From Akkermansiaceae bacterium (GTDB lineage Bacteria > Verrucomicrobiota > Verrucomicrobiia > Verrucomicrobiales > Akkermansiaceae), in assembly GCA_015062055.1 (NCBI GenBank), contig SUVK01000011.1, forward strand, positions 1 to 55,143: 55,143 nt of DNA, given 5' to 3'. Positions 7,439 to 15,522 of the stretch are shown here, piece by piece. Numbering within the stretch: the first letter of the stretch is position 1; every line of letters begins with the position of its first letter. A program made the translations under genes and the position numbers. Below the pieces are notes generated by a model. It had not been told where the DNA came from. It made no database searches and worked only from the letters and a program-made list of their open reading frames with translations.

Positions 7439-10372
7439 ATGATTTTGCGAGCTTTCATCATGTATTACATTGTGGCGTTGGTAGCCATGGGTGGTGCTCG
7501 CATTTCTTTTGACCATGGCTGGAAGTTTAAGTACGGGGGAAAAGGTCAGCCGGAGGTGCTTGATTCTTGGGTGAGTGCAGATTCAGAGGAGCTTGGGAAT
7601 GAAGCCTCAAAAGCGGCAGATGGTTTAGTGCAGACTCGTTGGGCTGCTAAAGATAATAAGCCGGGGCATTACTTATTGATAAAGCCCAAGATTAAAAGAA
7701 AAGTTCATTCTGTTCGCATTGTTTGGGAGAACGAGACCCCCAAACAAATCAAAGTTCAACTCGATTACGGTAAGAAAAAACAAACAGAAGAGCTAACAAC
7801 AAAAGGCGAGGAAACAACGATAGATATTGGTGGTCGCACAATTCTATCTCTTAAAATTTCTGTTGTCGGGAAGGGGAATTGGGCCAGCATAAGAGAGGTT
7901 GAGTTTATAGATGCCAAGGGTAAGGTAATCACGATGCCTCCTTTGTACCGAGAGTTAACACCCGGATTTGTTACCAAGGGGTGGAGAAAAGTACAGTTAC
8001 CCCATGATTGGGCGATTGAAAGCAAGTTCTTGCCCGATGAGCCTAATGAAACCGGCAAACTGCCATGGTGTGGTCATGGGTGGTACTCCAGAGAGTTTAA
8101 TATACCGGCCGATTTTGATGCCGAAGCGGAACGTTATTATTTGGACTTCGACGGAGTCATGGCGAATCCCCAAGTTTTTGTCAATGGAAGAAAAGCAGGG
8201 GAATGGGCGTATGGGTACAGCTCGTTTCGGGTGGATATGACACCCTACCTGCGAGCGGGTAAAAAAAATGTAGTTATGGTGTTGGCTACTAATCATCCAC
8301 AGTCAACCCGTTGGTACCCCGGTGCCGGCATTTATCGACATGTTTGGCTTGAGAAGACGCCCCCTGTGCATATCGACCAATGGGGCATTTGTGTGACGAC
8401 TTCCAAAATCCGTGATAAATCAGCTACGGTATGTGTGCAAACTACCATTTGTAATACCGGTAATAAAACAGTCGATGTCAAAGTTTTGCAACAAGTCGAA
8501 AAATCTAAAGCCCCCCCGAAAAGATTGCGGGTACAGGCCGGAAAATCTGTAACCGTCGAGCAATACCTCGAGTTGCCCGCCCCTCGCCTTTGGTGTTGTG
8601 AATCCCCGCATTTGTATGAGCTAACAACAACGCTGCAAATGGAGGATAAAGATTTGGACACCCGTACAACAAAGTTCGGGGTGCGTGATATCGAGTGGCG
8701 GGCAGATGGCTTTTATCTTAACGGTAAAAGGGTTCAAATAAAAGGCGTATGCGAGCACCACGACCTCGGCCCACTGGGGGCTGCGTTTCATGAGCGCGCA
8801 TACGAGCGCAAAATTGAGACGCTGAAATCTATGGGGTGCAATGCCATACGCATGACCCACAATCCACCGGCTCCGCAGGCTCTGGATTTGTGCGACAAAC
8901 ACGGCATGCTGGTGGTTGATGAGCTTTTCGATATTTGGAAATATCAGAAATATGATAAGCGTAACGGTTACCACCTTTTCTGGAACTCTTGGTGGAAAAG
9001 GGATGTTCGTCAATTCATGCTCCGTGACCGCAACCACCCATGTATCATTGCTTGGAGTGGTGGCAATGAAGTGCCCGAAATTACACGTCAAGATGGTGTA
9101 AAAATCTCTGAGGCGCTGCGGGATGAAATTCGCATATACGATACTACGCGCCCATACACCGTAGGTACAAATGCAGCCAATGGCGCCTACAATGGTTTTG
9201 GCGATACGCAAGATGTATTCGGCTATAATTACAAGCCGTCACACTATGCCGGCTATACCGAGAAACGCCCCGATAAGCCTTTTTACGGTTCGGAGACCGC
9301 ATCCTGTGTCGGTACTAGGGATACATACGTATTTCCCTTGAGATGGGGGGTAAATGGTGGGTACGTAGGTGATGGCTCCATACCGTTTCAGGTAAGCGCC
9401 TATGGTTTATTTGCGCCCGGGTGGGGATATTGTCCGGATGTGGAGTTTACCGTGCAAGATGCCGTGCCTCGCGTCGCCGGCGAGTTTGTGTGGACCGGGC
9501 ATGATTACCTCGGCGAGCCGACTCCCTATAATCAAGATGCGTCTCTTGAGAACAATATCAAGCATTTGCCGGAGAAACAGCGAAAGGCCATTATGCGAGA
9601 ATACCGTAAATTGGGTAATAAAGCTCCCTCTCGCAGTTCGTATTTCGGTATTATTGATTTAGCGGGGTTCCCGAAAGATACGTATTACCTGTATCGGAGC
9701 CGTTGGGCTGCAGATGAAAAGTTTGCGCACCTTTTGCCCCACTGGAACTGGCGAGGTAGAGAAGGTCAAGTAACGCCGGTGATGTGTTTTTCGTCAGGTG
9801 ATGAGGCCGAGCTTTTCGTTAATGGGCGCAGCCAAGGGGTGCGCCGTAAAGGGGATGGTGAACATTTTTCTCAAGCCGGGGTCAAAGTGTGTAAAAATGC
9901 TTACCGTTTCGTTTGGGAAAATGTAAAATATCAACCCGGGGAGCTCAAAGTTGTGGTGACTAAAAATGGTAAACCCTGGGCTGAGGCAACGCGTGTCACA
10001 ACCGGGGCTGCAACGCGCGTAGATGCCGTAGCCGACCGCGAAGAAATTGTTGGTGATGGGCGAGATTTAGCCTATATTTCGATGGCCGTTCAAGATAAAT
10101 CCGGGCATGTTGTACCTACTGATTGTCGTAAGGTGAGCATTTCTGTAGAGGGGCCGGCTGTTCTTATTGGGTGCTGCAATGGCAACCCGGTAGACCATAC
10201 TTGCATGCAAAGCCCGAAACAAGAGTTTTTCAATGGCCGCATGCTTGCCGTGGTGCGCGCCGAACGTAAAGGCAAAGGCGTTGTTAAAATTACCGTCAAA
10301 CCTGCCGGGTTACCCGAGAAAATAATTACCCTCCACGTGAAAGAAGCAAGCGCTGATGAGCTTTTGCGCTAA
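7439..10372 (+). CDS. Secreted beta-galactosidase, glycoside hydrolase family 2, with inserted discoidin-like domain
   Basis: A 977-residue GH2 enzyme with a signal peptide (about residues 1-22). The GH2 sugar-binding domain begins at once (SFDHGWKFKYGG), but is interrupted at about 40-165 by a domain resembling F5/8 type C (discoidin/CBM32), with the typical ASKAADGLVQTRWAA stretch, then resumes at WRKVQLPHDW. An Ig-like domain and TIM barrel follow. The acid/base is E544 in WSGGNE and the nucleophile E619 in YGSETAS; RMTHNPP is the usual barrel motif. A DUF4982-like and a final beta-sandwich domain complete the protein. It probably removes terminal beta-galactose from host or diet glycans in the periplasm or at the surface. 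I chose the start at 7439, giving a clean signal peptide and fitting the promoter. It stands alone and reads divergently from the M23 gene. Confidence 0.88.
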   Translation: MILRAFIMYYIVALVAMGGARISFDHGWKFKYGGKGQPEVLDSWVSADSEELGNEASKAADGLVQTRWAAKDNKPGHYLLIKPKIKRKVHSVRIVWENETPKQIKVQLDYGKKKQTEELTTKGEETTIDIGGRTILSLKISVVGKGNWASIREVEFIDAKGKVITMPPLYRELTPGFVTKGWRKVQLPHDWAIESKFLPDEPNETGKLPWCGHGWYSREFNIPADFDAEAERYYLDFDGVMANPQVFVNGRKAGEWAYGYSSFRVDMTPYLRAGKKNVVMVLATNHPQSTRWYPGAGIYRHVWLEKTPPVHIDQWGICVTTSKIRDKSATVCVQTTICNTGNKTVDVKVLQQVEKSKAPPKRLRVQAGKSVTVEQYLELPAPRLWCCESPHLYELTTTLQMEDKDLDTRTTKFGVRDIEWRADGFYLNGKRVQIKGVCEHHDLGPLGAAFHERAYERKIETLKSMGCNAIRMTHNPPAPQALDLCDKHGMLVVDELFDIWKYQKYDKRNGYHLFWNSWWKRDVRQFMLRDRNHPCIIAWSGGNEVPEITRQDGVKISEALRDEIRIYDTTRPYTVGTNAANGAYNGFGDTQDVFGYNYKPSHYAGYTEKRPDKPFYGSETASCVGTRDTYVFPLRWGVNGGYVGDGSIPFQVSAYGLFAPGWGYCPDVEFTVQDAVPRVAGEFVWTGHDYLGEPTPYNQDASLENNIKHLPEKQRKAIMREYRKLGNKAPSRSSYFGIIDLAGFPKDTYYLYRSRWAADEKFAHLLPHWNWRGREGQVTPVMCFSSGDEAELFVNGRSQGVRRKGDGEHFSQAGVKVCKNAYRFVWENVKYQPGELKVVVTKNGKPWAEATRVTTGAATRVDAVADREEIVGDGRDLAYISMAVQDKSGHVVPTDCRKVSISVEGPAVLIGCCNGNPVDHTCMQSPKQEFFNGRMLAVVRAERKGKGVVKITVKPAGLPEKIITLHVKEASADELLR

Positions 10373-10446
10373 TTTTCAACAATACGCACATCGTATAAAA
10401 AAGCCATTTTTTGCTGATTTCGGCTCGGCGCGTACTTAATTAAGTC

Positions 10447-10475
10447 TTGCGTGAGAGTGTACTGTAGGGTACAAT
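10447..10475 (+). promoter_or_regulatory. Sigma70-type promoter of the M20 peptidase operon, predicted leaderless
   Basis: TTGCGT (10447-10452), 17-base spacer, TACAAT (10470-10475), 6 bases to the ATG at 10482. The predicted first base is the A of the ATG. Confidence 0.75.
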
Positions 10476-10481
10476 ACCCTC

Positions 10482-11822
10482 ATGAGCAAACTTGATGATC
10501 TTTTTGCCTTTTTGAGTATCCCGAGTGTTTCTGCCGTAGCAGAGCACGCTGCGGATGTAGAGCGTTGTGCCGATTTCTTGGTGAACAAGTTGGCAAGTCT
10601 CGGGTTTGATGCCAAGAAGCATCTTACCGACATACACCCCATTGTGGTGGCACATAGCCCCAAGGTGGAGGGTAAGCCCACGATTTTGATATACGGCCAC
10701 TACGATGTGATGCCCGTAGACCCGTTGAATGAGTGGCACAGTGACCCCTTTACCCCCACCGTGAGAGACGGCCGAGTATATGCACGCGGTGCTTCTGATG
10801 ATAAGGGCGAGATTATGGCCCACATTTTGGGTGTGGAGCAGGTTATCAAAGAGGACGGCGCCCTGCCGCTTAACGTCATTTTCTTGCTCGAGGGTGAAGA
10901 GGAGCGTGGCAGTACCAGCTTGTTCGAGTTTATTCAAAGACCCGAGGTAAAACAAGAGCTTGCCTGCGATGTGATTGTGGTAAGCGATACCGGTATGGCT
11001 GCTCCCGATATTCCCTCTTTCTCCTATGGCCTTAAGGGCTTGTGCTGTTTTGAGCTGGAGGTGTCCGCTCCTTGTATGGATTTGCACTCGGGCGTTTTCG
11101 GTGGTTCGGTTGCCAACCCCATCACGACCCTCTGTGAGATGATTGCTACTACTCACGATGCCGATAACCATATTACCGTGCAAGGTTTCTATGACGGCGT
11201 GAGCGATATTGCCCAGTGGGAAAAAGACAGTTGGAAGCGCGTACCCGGTATGAGCGATGCCGAGCTTGCCGAACTTACCGGCGTGCCCTGCCTGCGTACC
11301 GAGACCGGCTATACCGGTGCGGAGTGCGTCTATGCCCGCCCCACTTTCGAGCTCAACGGTATCTCCGGCGGCTACGAGGGCGAGGGCTCCAAGACTGTTA
11401 TACCCACCAAAGCCTTGGCCAAGATGAGTTGCCGCTTGGTACCCGGGCAAAATCCCGAGGATATTCTGGACAAGGTAGAGGCTCACTTCCGCAAGGTATG
11501 CCCGCCGAGTGTACGCATGAAGTTTACCCGCCAGCATGGCGGCGAGGCCTACATTTGCGACCCTCACTCCACATGGGGCAAGGCTGCACAAAAGGCATTA
11601 GAAGACACCTTCGGCAATCCTCCCGTGTTGGTGCGAGAGGGTGGGTCTATACCGATTATTGCCGAAATCTCCAAGCAACTGGGTAAAGACGCCCTCTTCT
11701 TGGGTATGGATTTGCCCGATGCCCGCATTCACTCCCCCAATGAAAATATGCGTGTGGAGATTTTCGAGAAGGGTATCACCATGGCTGCCAATATGCTGCG
11801 CCTGATGGCAAATGCTCAGTAA
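10482..11822 (+). CDS. M20-family metallopeptidase (dipeptidase-like)
   Basis: A 446-residue cytoplasmic peptidase without signal peptide. M20 metal-binding motifs are present in order: GHYDV (H73, D75), ASDDKG (D106), EGEEE (E138-E140, general base and ligand), a ligand Asp in VVSDTG, and a late His in ARIHSPNE. The dimerisation domain is inserted in the middle (from about residue 190), as in CNDP-like dipeptidases. It most likely hydrolyses dipeptides with a di-zinc centre; the exact substrate is not readable. It leads a plus-strand run with the ABC ATPase (12 bases later), coaB and rsgA. These genes share no obvious pathway. Confidence 0.88.
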   Translation: MSKLDDLFAFLSIPSVSAVAEHAADVERCADFLVNKLASLGFDAKKHLTDIHPIVVAHSPKVEGKPTILIYGHYDVMPVDPLNEWHSDPFTPTVRDGRVYARGASDDKGEIMAHILGVEQVIKEDGALPLNVIFLLEGEEERGSTSLFEFIQRPEVKQELACDVIVVSDTGMAAPDIPSFSYGLKGLCCFELEVSAPCMDLHSGVFGGSVANPITTLCEMIATTHDADNHITVQGFYDGVSDIAQWEKDSWKRVPGMSDAELAELTGVPCLRTETGYTGAECVYARPTFELNGISGGYEGEGSKTVIPTKALAKMSCRLVPGQNPEDILDKVEAHFRKVCPPSVRMKFTRQHGGEAYICDPHSTWGKAAQKALEDTFGNPPVLVREGGSIPIIAEISKQLGKDALFLGMDLPDARIHSPNENMRVEIFEKGITMAANMLRLMANAQ

Positions 11823-11834
11823 CGCTCTTGCCGT

Positions 11835-12689
11835 ATGAATGCCGTTGAGATTGAAAACATTCACAAGACTTTCCCCGGGCATTGGGGTAAAGGCGGTGTC
11901 TACGCCGTGAAAGGCGTGAGCCTGAGCATTCCGCAAGGCTCGGTATATGGTCTCATCGGCCCGAACGGCTCCGGTAAAAGCACAATTATGAAGGCTTTGG
12001 TGGGGTTGCTCGCTCCCGACGAAGGCAGCTGCCGCGTGTTCGGGCAGCCCGCCACAGCCGCTTCTAACCGTAATGAAATAGGTTTTCTACCGGAGAATCC
12101 CTATTTCTACAAGTTTCTTACCGGGGAAGAAACGGTGCGCTTTTATGGGCGCTTATGCGGGTTGCGAGGCAAAGCGTTGCGTGAGCGCACGGCCGAGATG
12201 CTGGAGCTTGCCGGCCTTACAGAGGCGGCGCATCGCCGCTTGGGGGGGTACTCCAAGGGTATGTTACAGCGTGTGGGGTTGGCTCAGGCATTGGTGCAGC
12301 GTCCCCGCTTACTTGTGCTGGATGAACCTACAGCCGGGGTAGACCCCATAGGCTCTCGCGCTATCAGAGATATTATACTTAATCTCAAAGCGCAGGGCAT
12401 GACGGTTTTCTTGTGCTCTCACCTTCTCGAACAAGTACAGGAAATTTGCGACAACGTGGGTATTTTGTACCGGGGCTGTATGATTGCTGCCGGTGCTATG
12501 GAAGATATTACCCGAGACCGCACCACCACCGAGGTTTCCCTCCGTAACCCTGCACCCGAGTTGCTGGAGCAGATTCAAGCCCTTGCCGGTGATGCTTGGC
12601 TGGGTACTAACTCTGCCCGCAATTCGTTAGAATCGGTCTTTATTCGCGGTATTCAGGCAAAGCTCCGCGAGCAAGAAAAACAGAATTAA
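11835..12689 (+). CDS. ABC transporter ATP-binding protein
   Basis: A 284-residue ABC ATPase with Walker A GPNGSGKS at residues 42-49, signature-like YSKGMLQRV, Walker B LLVLDEPTAGVD and the switch histidine in CSHLLEQ. The arrangement resembles CcmA/NatA-type exporters with a short C-terminal extension. No permease gene is adjacent in either direction, so the membrane partner must be encoded elsewhere and the substrate is unknown. It begins 12 bases after the M20 stop and no Shine-Dalgarno precedes it. It is therefore probably translated from the polycistronic mRNA by re-initiation or an SD-independent route. Confidence 0.87.
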   Translation: MNAVEIENIHKTFPGHWGKGGVYAVKGVSLSIPQGSVYGLIGPNGSGKSTIMKALVGLLAPDEGSCRVFGQPATAASNRNEIGFLPENPYFYKFLTGEETVRFYGRLCGLRGKALRERTAEMLELAGLTEAAHRRLGGYSKGMLQRVGLAQALVQRPRLLVLDEPTAGVDPIGSRAIRDIILNLKAQGMTVFLCSHLLEQVQEICDNVGILYRGCMIAAGAMEDITRDRTTTEVSLRNPAPELLEQIQALAGDAWLGTNSARNSLESVFIRGIQAKLREQEKQN

Positions 12690-12707
12690 CTCTCCGTTGC
12701 TATTACC

Positions 12708-13340
12708 ATGAAATTTCTCATCACCGCAGGTCCTACAAGAGAGCCGCTTGACCCCGTCCGTTATTTGACCAACCGTTCTTCCGGGCGCATGGGGTATGCT
12801 TTAGCCGGGGCCGCACGGCACGAGGGGCACGAGGTGTTGCTTATCTCCGGGCCCACCACGCTGGAGATTCCCGCCGGGGTCGACTATATTCCCGTCGAGA
12901 CCGCGCAGCAGATGTACGATGCCGTGAAAGATATGATAAAAGGGATTGATGTTGCCATCTTATGCGCGGCAGTGGCAGATTATCGCCCTGTGGTGTGCGC
13001 CGACCAAAAAATCAAAAAACAATCAGATAAAATGGTCTTGGAACTAGAGCGTACTCCCGATATACTCGGCAGCATGCGCTCGGTATTCGGTTTTGAGGGC
13101 AAGTTGATTGGGTTTGCGGCAGAGACGAATGACGTCATTGCATACGGCCGTGATAAACTTGTACGTAAGCAATGCGATATGATTGTGGCCAACGATGTTT
13201 CTAAACCCGGTATCGGTTTCGATTCCCGAGAAAATGAGGTGGTGCTCATTTACCCTGACTACGAGGTACATTTGCCGCAAGATACCAAAGAGCACATTGC
13301 TTTGCAAATTATTGAACACGCTACCATCATCCCTTCGTGA
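12708..13340 (+). CDS. coaB: Stand-alone phosphopantothenoylcysteine synthetase (CoaB domain)
   Basis: A 210-residue protein matching only the CoaB half of bacterial CoaBC. Family motifs visible are ITAGPTREPLDPVRYLTNRSSG at the start, AAVADYRP, the KIKK motif that follows it, and a late IVANDVS. CoaB joins 4'-phosphopantothenate and cysteine using CTP in coenzyme A synthesis. Most bacteria carry a CoaB-CoaC fusion of about 400 residues; here the decarboxylase domain is absent and must be encoded elsewhere. The gene follows the ABC ATPase by 18 bases, and its stop codon overlaps a possible GTG start of rsgA. Confidence 0.9.
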   Translation: MKFLITAGPTREPLDPVRYLTNRSSGRMGYALAGAARHEGHEVLLISGPTTLEIPAGVDYIPVETAQQMYDAVKDMIKGIDVAILCAAVADYRPVVCADQKIKKQSDKMVLELERTPDILGSMRSVFGFEGKLIGFAAETNDVIAYGRDKLVRKQCDMIVANDVSKPGIGFDSRENEVVLIYPDYEVHLPQDTKEHIALQIIEHATIIPS

Positions 13341-13348
13341 CCGTAACT

Positions 13349-14452
13349 ATGGAAATGCTCGGCTGGAATGCCGATTTTGCTGCTGCCTTTGCTGCGCTTG
13401 AAGAGCCTGCGTGGTACCCCGCCCGTATAATTCGCGAGACACGTCATAATTTCACCGTGATAGCCAAGGGCAAGGGTGACCATGAGGTGGTGCTTTGCGG
13501 TAAGGTATGGCACGAGGCCGTGAGTGATGCCGACCTGCCGACCGTGGGAGATTGGGTGGCAGTAGACCCCGGCACGGGCAAAGACCTACCTGTTATTCGG
13601 GCGTTACTGCCTCGCCGTAACCGTTTTTCTCGAAAAGCCCCGGGTAAAAGCTGTGCAGAGCAGGTCATTGGCTGCAATGTGGATATGGTGGTGCTGGTAA
13701 CAGATGCTGATAGCGACTACAACTTGCGCCGTATAGAACGTTACCTTACTCTTATTCATAAGTGTGGGGCCAAGCCTGTAGTGCTGATTAATAAAGAAGA
13801 TATCGTTGAGCCCGAGGTGATGAAACGCGCGTGTGATGAAGTCGCCGCATTGGGGGTAGAGGTATACCCTATCGTGGCTCGCTGGAAAAAAGGCTATCCT
13901 AAGTACTTGCGCCGAGTACCCAAGGGTACAACCATTACCGTAGTGGGCTCCTCCGGCGTGGGGAAAAGTACATTCGTGAACTCGCTACTGGGGGATGAAT
14001 GGCTTGAAACCGGTGGGGTAAATGAGGTAACGGGCAAGGGTCGTCATACAACCGTTGCTCGCGAGCTGGTGGTGCTGCCCGGTGGTGGTGTGCTTATTGA
14101 CAACCCCGGTATGCGAGAGATTCAGATGTGGACGGATGTGGCCTCTCTGCGTGCTCAATTCGATGATCTCACTCAATTATCGTACGCGTGCCGATTTGCC
14201 GATTGTTCTCATCGTAAAGATGCAGGCTGCGCGATTCGGGCGGCGTTAGAAAACGGAGAACTTTCGCCTGAGCGTTACGAACACTTCCTCAACCTAGAAA
14301 ACGAAATTGCCGAGCTCGAGCGCCGCTCTGCCAAACGTCAAATGACCCTCGAGCGCGTTACCAAACGAGAAAAACGCCACAAGCTCCGTAACCGAGAAGA
14401 CCGCGAAGACCACGCCCGAGACATGAACCCGCACCGCCGTCAGTTGCATTGA
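13349..14452 (+). CDS. rsgA: Ribosome small-subunit-dependent GTPase RsgA
   Basis: A 367-residue circularly permuted GTPase. The N-terminal OB-fold region is followed by the G motifs in permuted order: NKED (G4), GSSGVGKST (G1) and DNPGM (G3). The C-terminal zinc-binding segment is visible as YACRFADCSHRKDAGC. RsgA helps 30S subunit maturation. The C-terminus is very basic (many RExR/KR repeats), consistent with RNA binding. I took the ATG at 13349; a GTG at 13337 overlaps the coaB stop codon and would add four residues. This is the last gene of the plus-strand run; it converges on the sigma factor gene 21 bases away, with no strong terminator seen between them. Confidence 0.92.
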   Translation: MEMLGWNADFAAAFAALEEPAWYPARIIRETRHNFTVIAKGKGDHEVVLCGKVWHEAVSDADLPTVGDWVAVDPGTGKDLPVIRALLPRRNRFSRKAPGKSCAEQVIGCNVDMVVLVTDADSDYNLRRIERYLTLIHKCGAKPVVLINKEDIVEPEVMKRACDEVAALGVEVYPIVARWKKGYPKYLRRVPKGTTITVVGSSGVGKSTFVNSLLGDEWLETGGVNEVTGKGRHTTVARELVVLPGGGVLIDNPGMREIQMWTDVASLRAQFDDLTQLSYACRFADCSHRKDAGCAIRAALENGELSPERYEHFLNLENEIAELERRSAKRQMTLERVTKREKRHKLRNREDREDHARDMNPHRRQLH

Positions 14453-14473
14453 CCTTCGGCTTTGTTGGGGGGC

Positions 14474-15112
14474 TTATCTTTCGTTTTTACGTAGCTCCTC
14501 AATTTCTTTGCGCAGTAGCGCGCCGACTCGGTGGCGTGCCAAATATACTTGGGCTAAACTGACGCCGAGTTTTCGGCGTACTTCTACCGTACTCATGCCG
14601 CGCAGAACGCAGTAGTCGAAAATTTGAAACTGCTTGGGTTTTACCTGCATTTTTACTCGCTCGGTAGCAGCTTTAATAAGATTGCGCTGCCACTCTTTTT
14701 CCCATACCTGCTCAAAGCTTTCTTCGGTTAAGTCAGGCTGGTTATCGGCGTCTACACTATCGGCGGGGGCTGTTTCGGGGGTGCGTAGCTTGAATCTGTC
14801 TTTGATTCGCCAAATGGTGATATGCCATAGCCATTTCTTGAAAGAGCCTTTTTGTGGGTCATACCCACCGTTGCGACTTTGCTTGGCTATGGTAAGTATG
14901 GTTTCCTGCACGGTGTCCCAGGCTTCGTCGTCTCGCAAGCCTGCTTGTATGGCCACGGAGTATATAAGACGCCAGTATGTGCGGTAGAATTCGTCCCAGC
15001 TGCGCTGGTCTTGCCAGTCGTGTAACCTTGCTATCAAACTGCGACGCGTGCGGTCGGCGTACTTTTCCAGTTCGCCGTCATCAGGTTGTTTCCATGGTAG
15101 TTCCTCTTGCAC
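14474..15112 (-). CDS. ECF-type RNA polymerase sigma factor
   Basis: A 212-residue sigma70-family protein with region 2 at about residues 35-105 (WDEFYRTYWRLIYSVA, VQETILTIA, GSFKKWLWHI) and region 4 at about 145-205 with a helix-turn-helix (MSTVEVRRKLGVSLAQVYLARHR in outline). This style of ECF factor is common in Planctomycetes and Verrucomicrobia. No anti-sigma factor gene is adjacent, so control must be elsewhere or through the N- and C-terminal extensions. The start is GTG at 15112, supported by a well-placed promoter 9 bases upstream. A 16-codon ATG frame (start 15131) overlaps the start region in another register but would lie upstream of the predicted transcript start. Confidence 0.85.
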   Translation of the reverse strand: MQEELPWKQPDDGELEKYADRTRRSLIARLHDWQDQRSWDEFYRTYWRLIYSVAIQAGLRDDEAWDTVQETILTIAKQSRNGGYDPQKGSFKKWLWHITIWRIKDRFKLRTPETAPADSVDADNQPDLTEESFEQVWEKEWQRNLIKAATERVKMQVKPKQFQIFDYCVLRGMSTVEVRRKLGVSLAQVYLARHRVGALLRKEIEELRKNER

Positions 15113-15121
15113 GTGCTTTCT

Positions 15122-15150
15122 CTTCTAGCATATTTTTGATGCCTTGGCAA
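15122..15150 (-). promoter_or_regulatory. Sigma70-type promoter of the ECF sigma gene
   Basis: Minus strand: TTGCCA (15150-15145), 17-base spacer ending in TGC, TAGAAG (15127-15122), 9 bases to the GTG at 15112. The predicted leader is about 3 nt. Confidence 0.6.
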
Positions 15151-15232
15151 GTGCAGAGTTTATTCATATGATATATGTTTTTGAAAAAAATTAAATCCGT
15201 AGTCGTCTTTATTCGGTGTTATTCCCCGTCTT

Positions 15233-15457
15233 ATGGTTGACGCAATAAATGATAAAAGTGGCGGATATGGTGCTTTGGCAGAAGCGGTTCAGGCGATACT
15301 CGGTGCGGAGTCTGAGGCTATTGTTATGTACGAGCAGTTACTGGCAGTTACCGACAATGAAGCATCGCGGCGTACTTTGTGCGCTATTGTTGCCGAAGAA
15401 CGCTCGCATGTTGCTGAACTTAAGCTTATGCTCAGTGCTCTTTGCGGTGAAAATTAA
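15233..15457 (+). CDS. Small two-helix ferritin-like protein
   Basis: A 74-residue protein, predicted mainly helical. The first helix carries EAIVMYEQLL and the second carries CAIVAEERSHVAEL, together giving the E...Y and EExxH pattern of ferritin/rubrerythrin-type di-iron sites. It is half the size of a four-helix ferritin-like domain, so it would have to dimerise to build a bundle and a metal site. Similar short proteins include encapsulated-ferritin-like families, but the C-terminus (ALCGEN) has no recognisable cargo-loading peptide. It is a single-gene unit ending at a strong terminator. No clear promoter pair was found in the 120 bases upstream. An iron-storage or peroxide-detoxifying role is inference. 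Confidence 0.75.
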   Translation: MVDAINDKSGGYGALAEAVQAILGAESEAIVMYEQLLAVTDNEASRRTLCAIVAEERSHVAELKLMLSALCGEN

Positions 15458-15464
15458 ATAAAAA

Positions 15465-15491
15465 GAGAGACAGGTGGCATACCTGTCTCTC
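15465..15491. terminator. Bidirectional hairpin terminator
   Basis: A perfect 11-bp stem (15465-15475 with 15481-15491) and a 5-base loop, between the convergent ferritin-like gene and the secreted unknown gene. An A-rich stretch (15455-15464) gives a T-tract on the minus strand. Confidence 0.8.
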
Positions 15492-15522
15492 ATTAAACAG
15501 TTTGTCGGCTTTAGTTTGCCGA

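Noticed and set aside
10440..11591. Long open frame on the minus strand opposite the M20 peptidase (383 codons)
   Set aside because: It is an antisense shadow: the plus strand encodes all M20 motifs, and the antisense product has no recognisable domain or start context.
15112..15131. A 16-codon upstream frame overlapping the sigma factor start
   Set aside because: It begins upstream of the predicted transcription start and is probably not transcribed as a unit.
15233..15457. Calling the ferritin-like protein an encapsulin cargo
   Set aside because: No cargo-loading peptide is visible and no shell gene is adjacent. Kept only as a testable idea.
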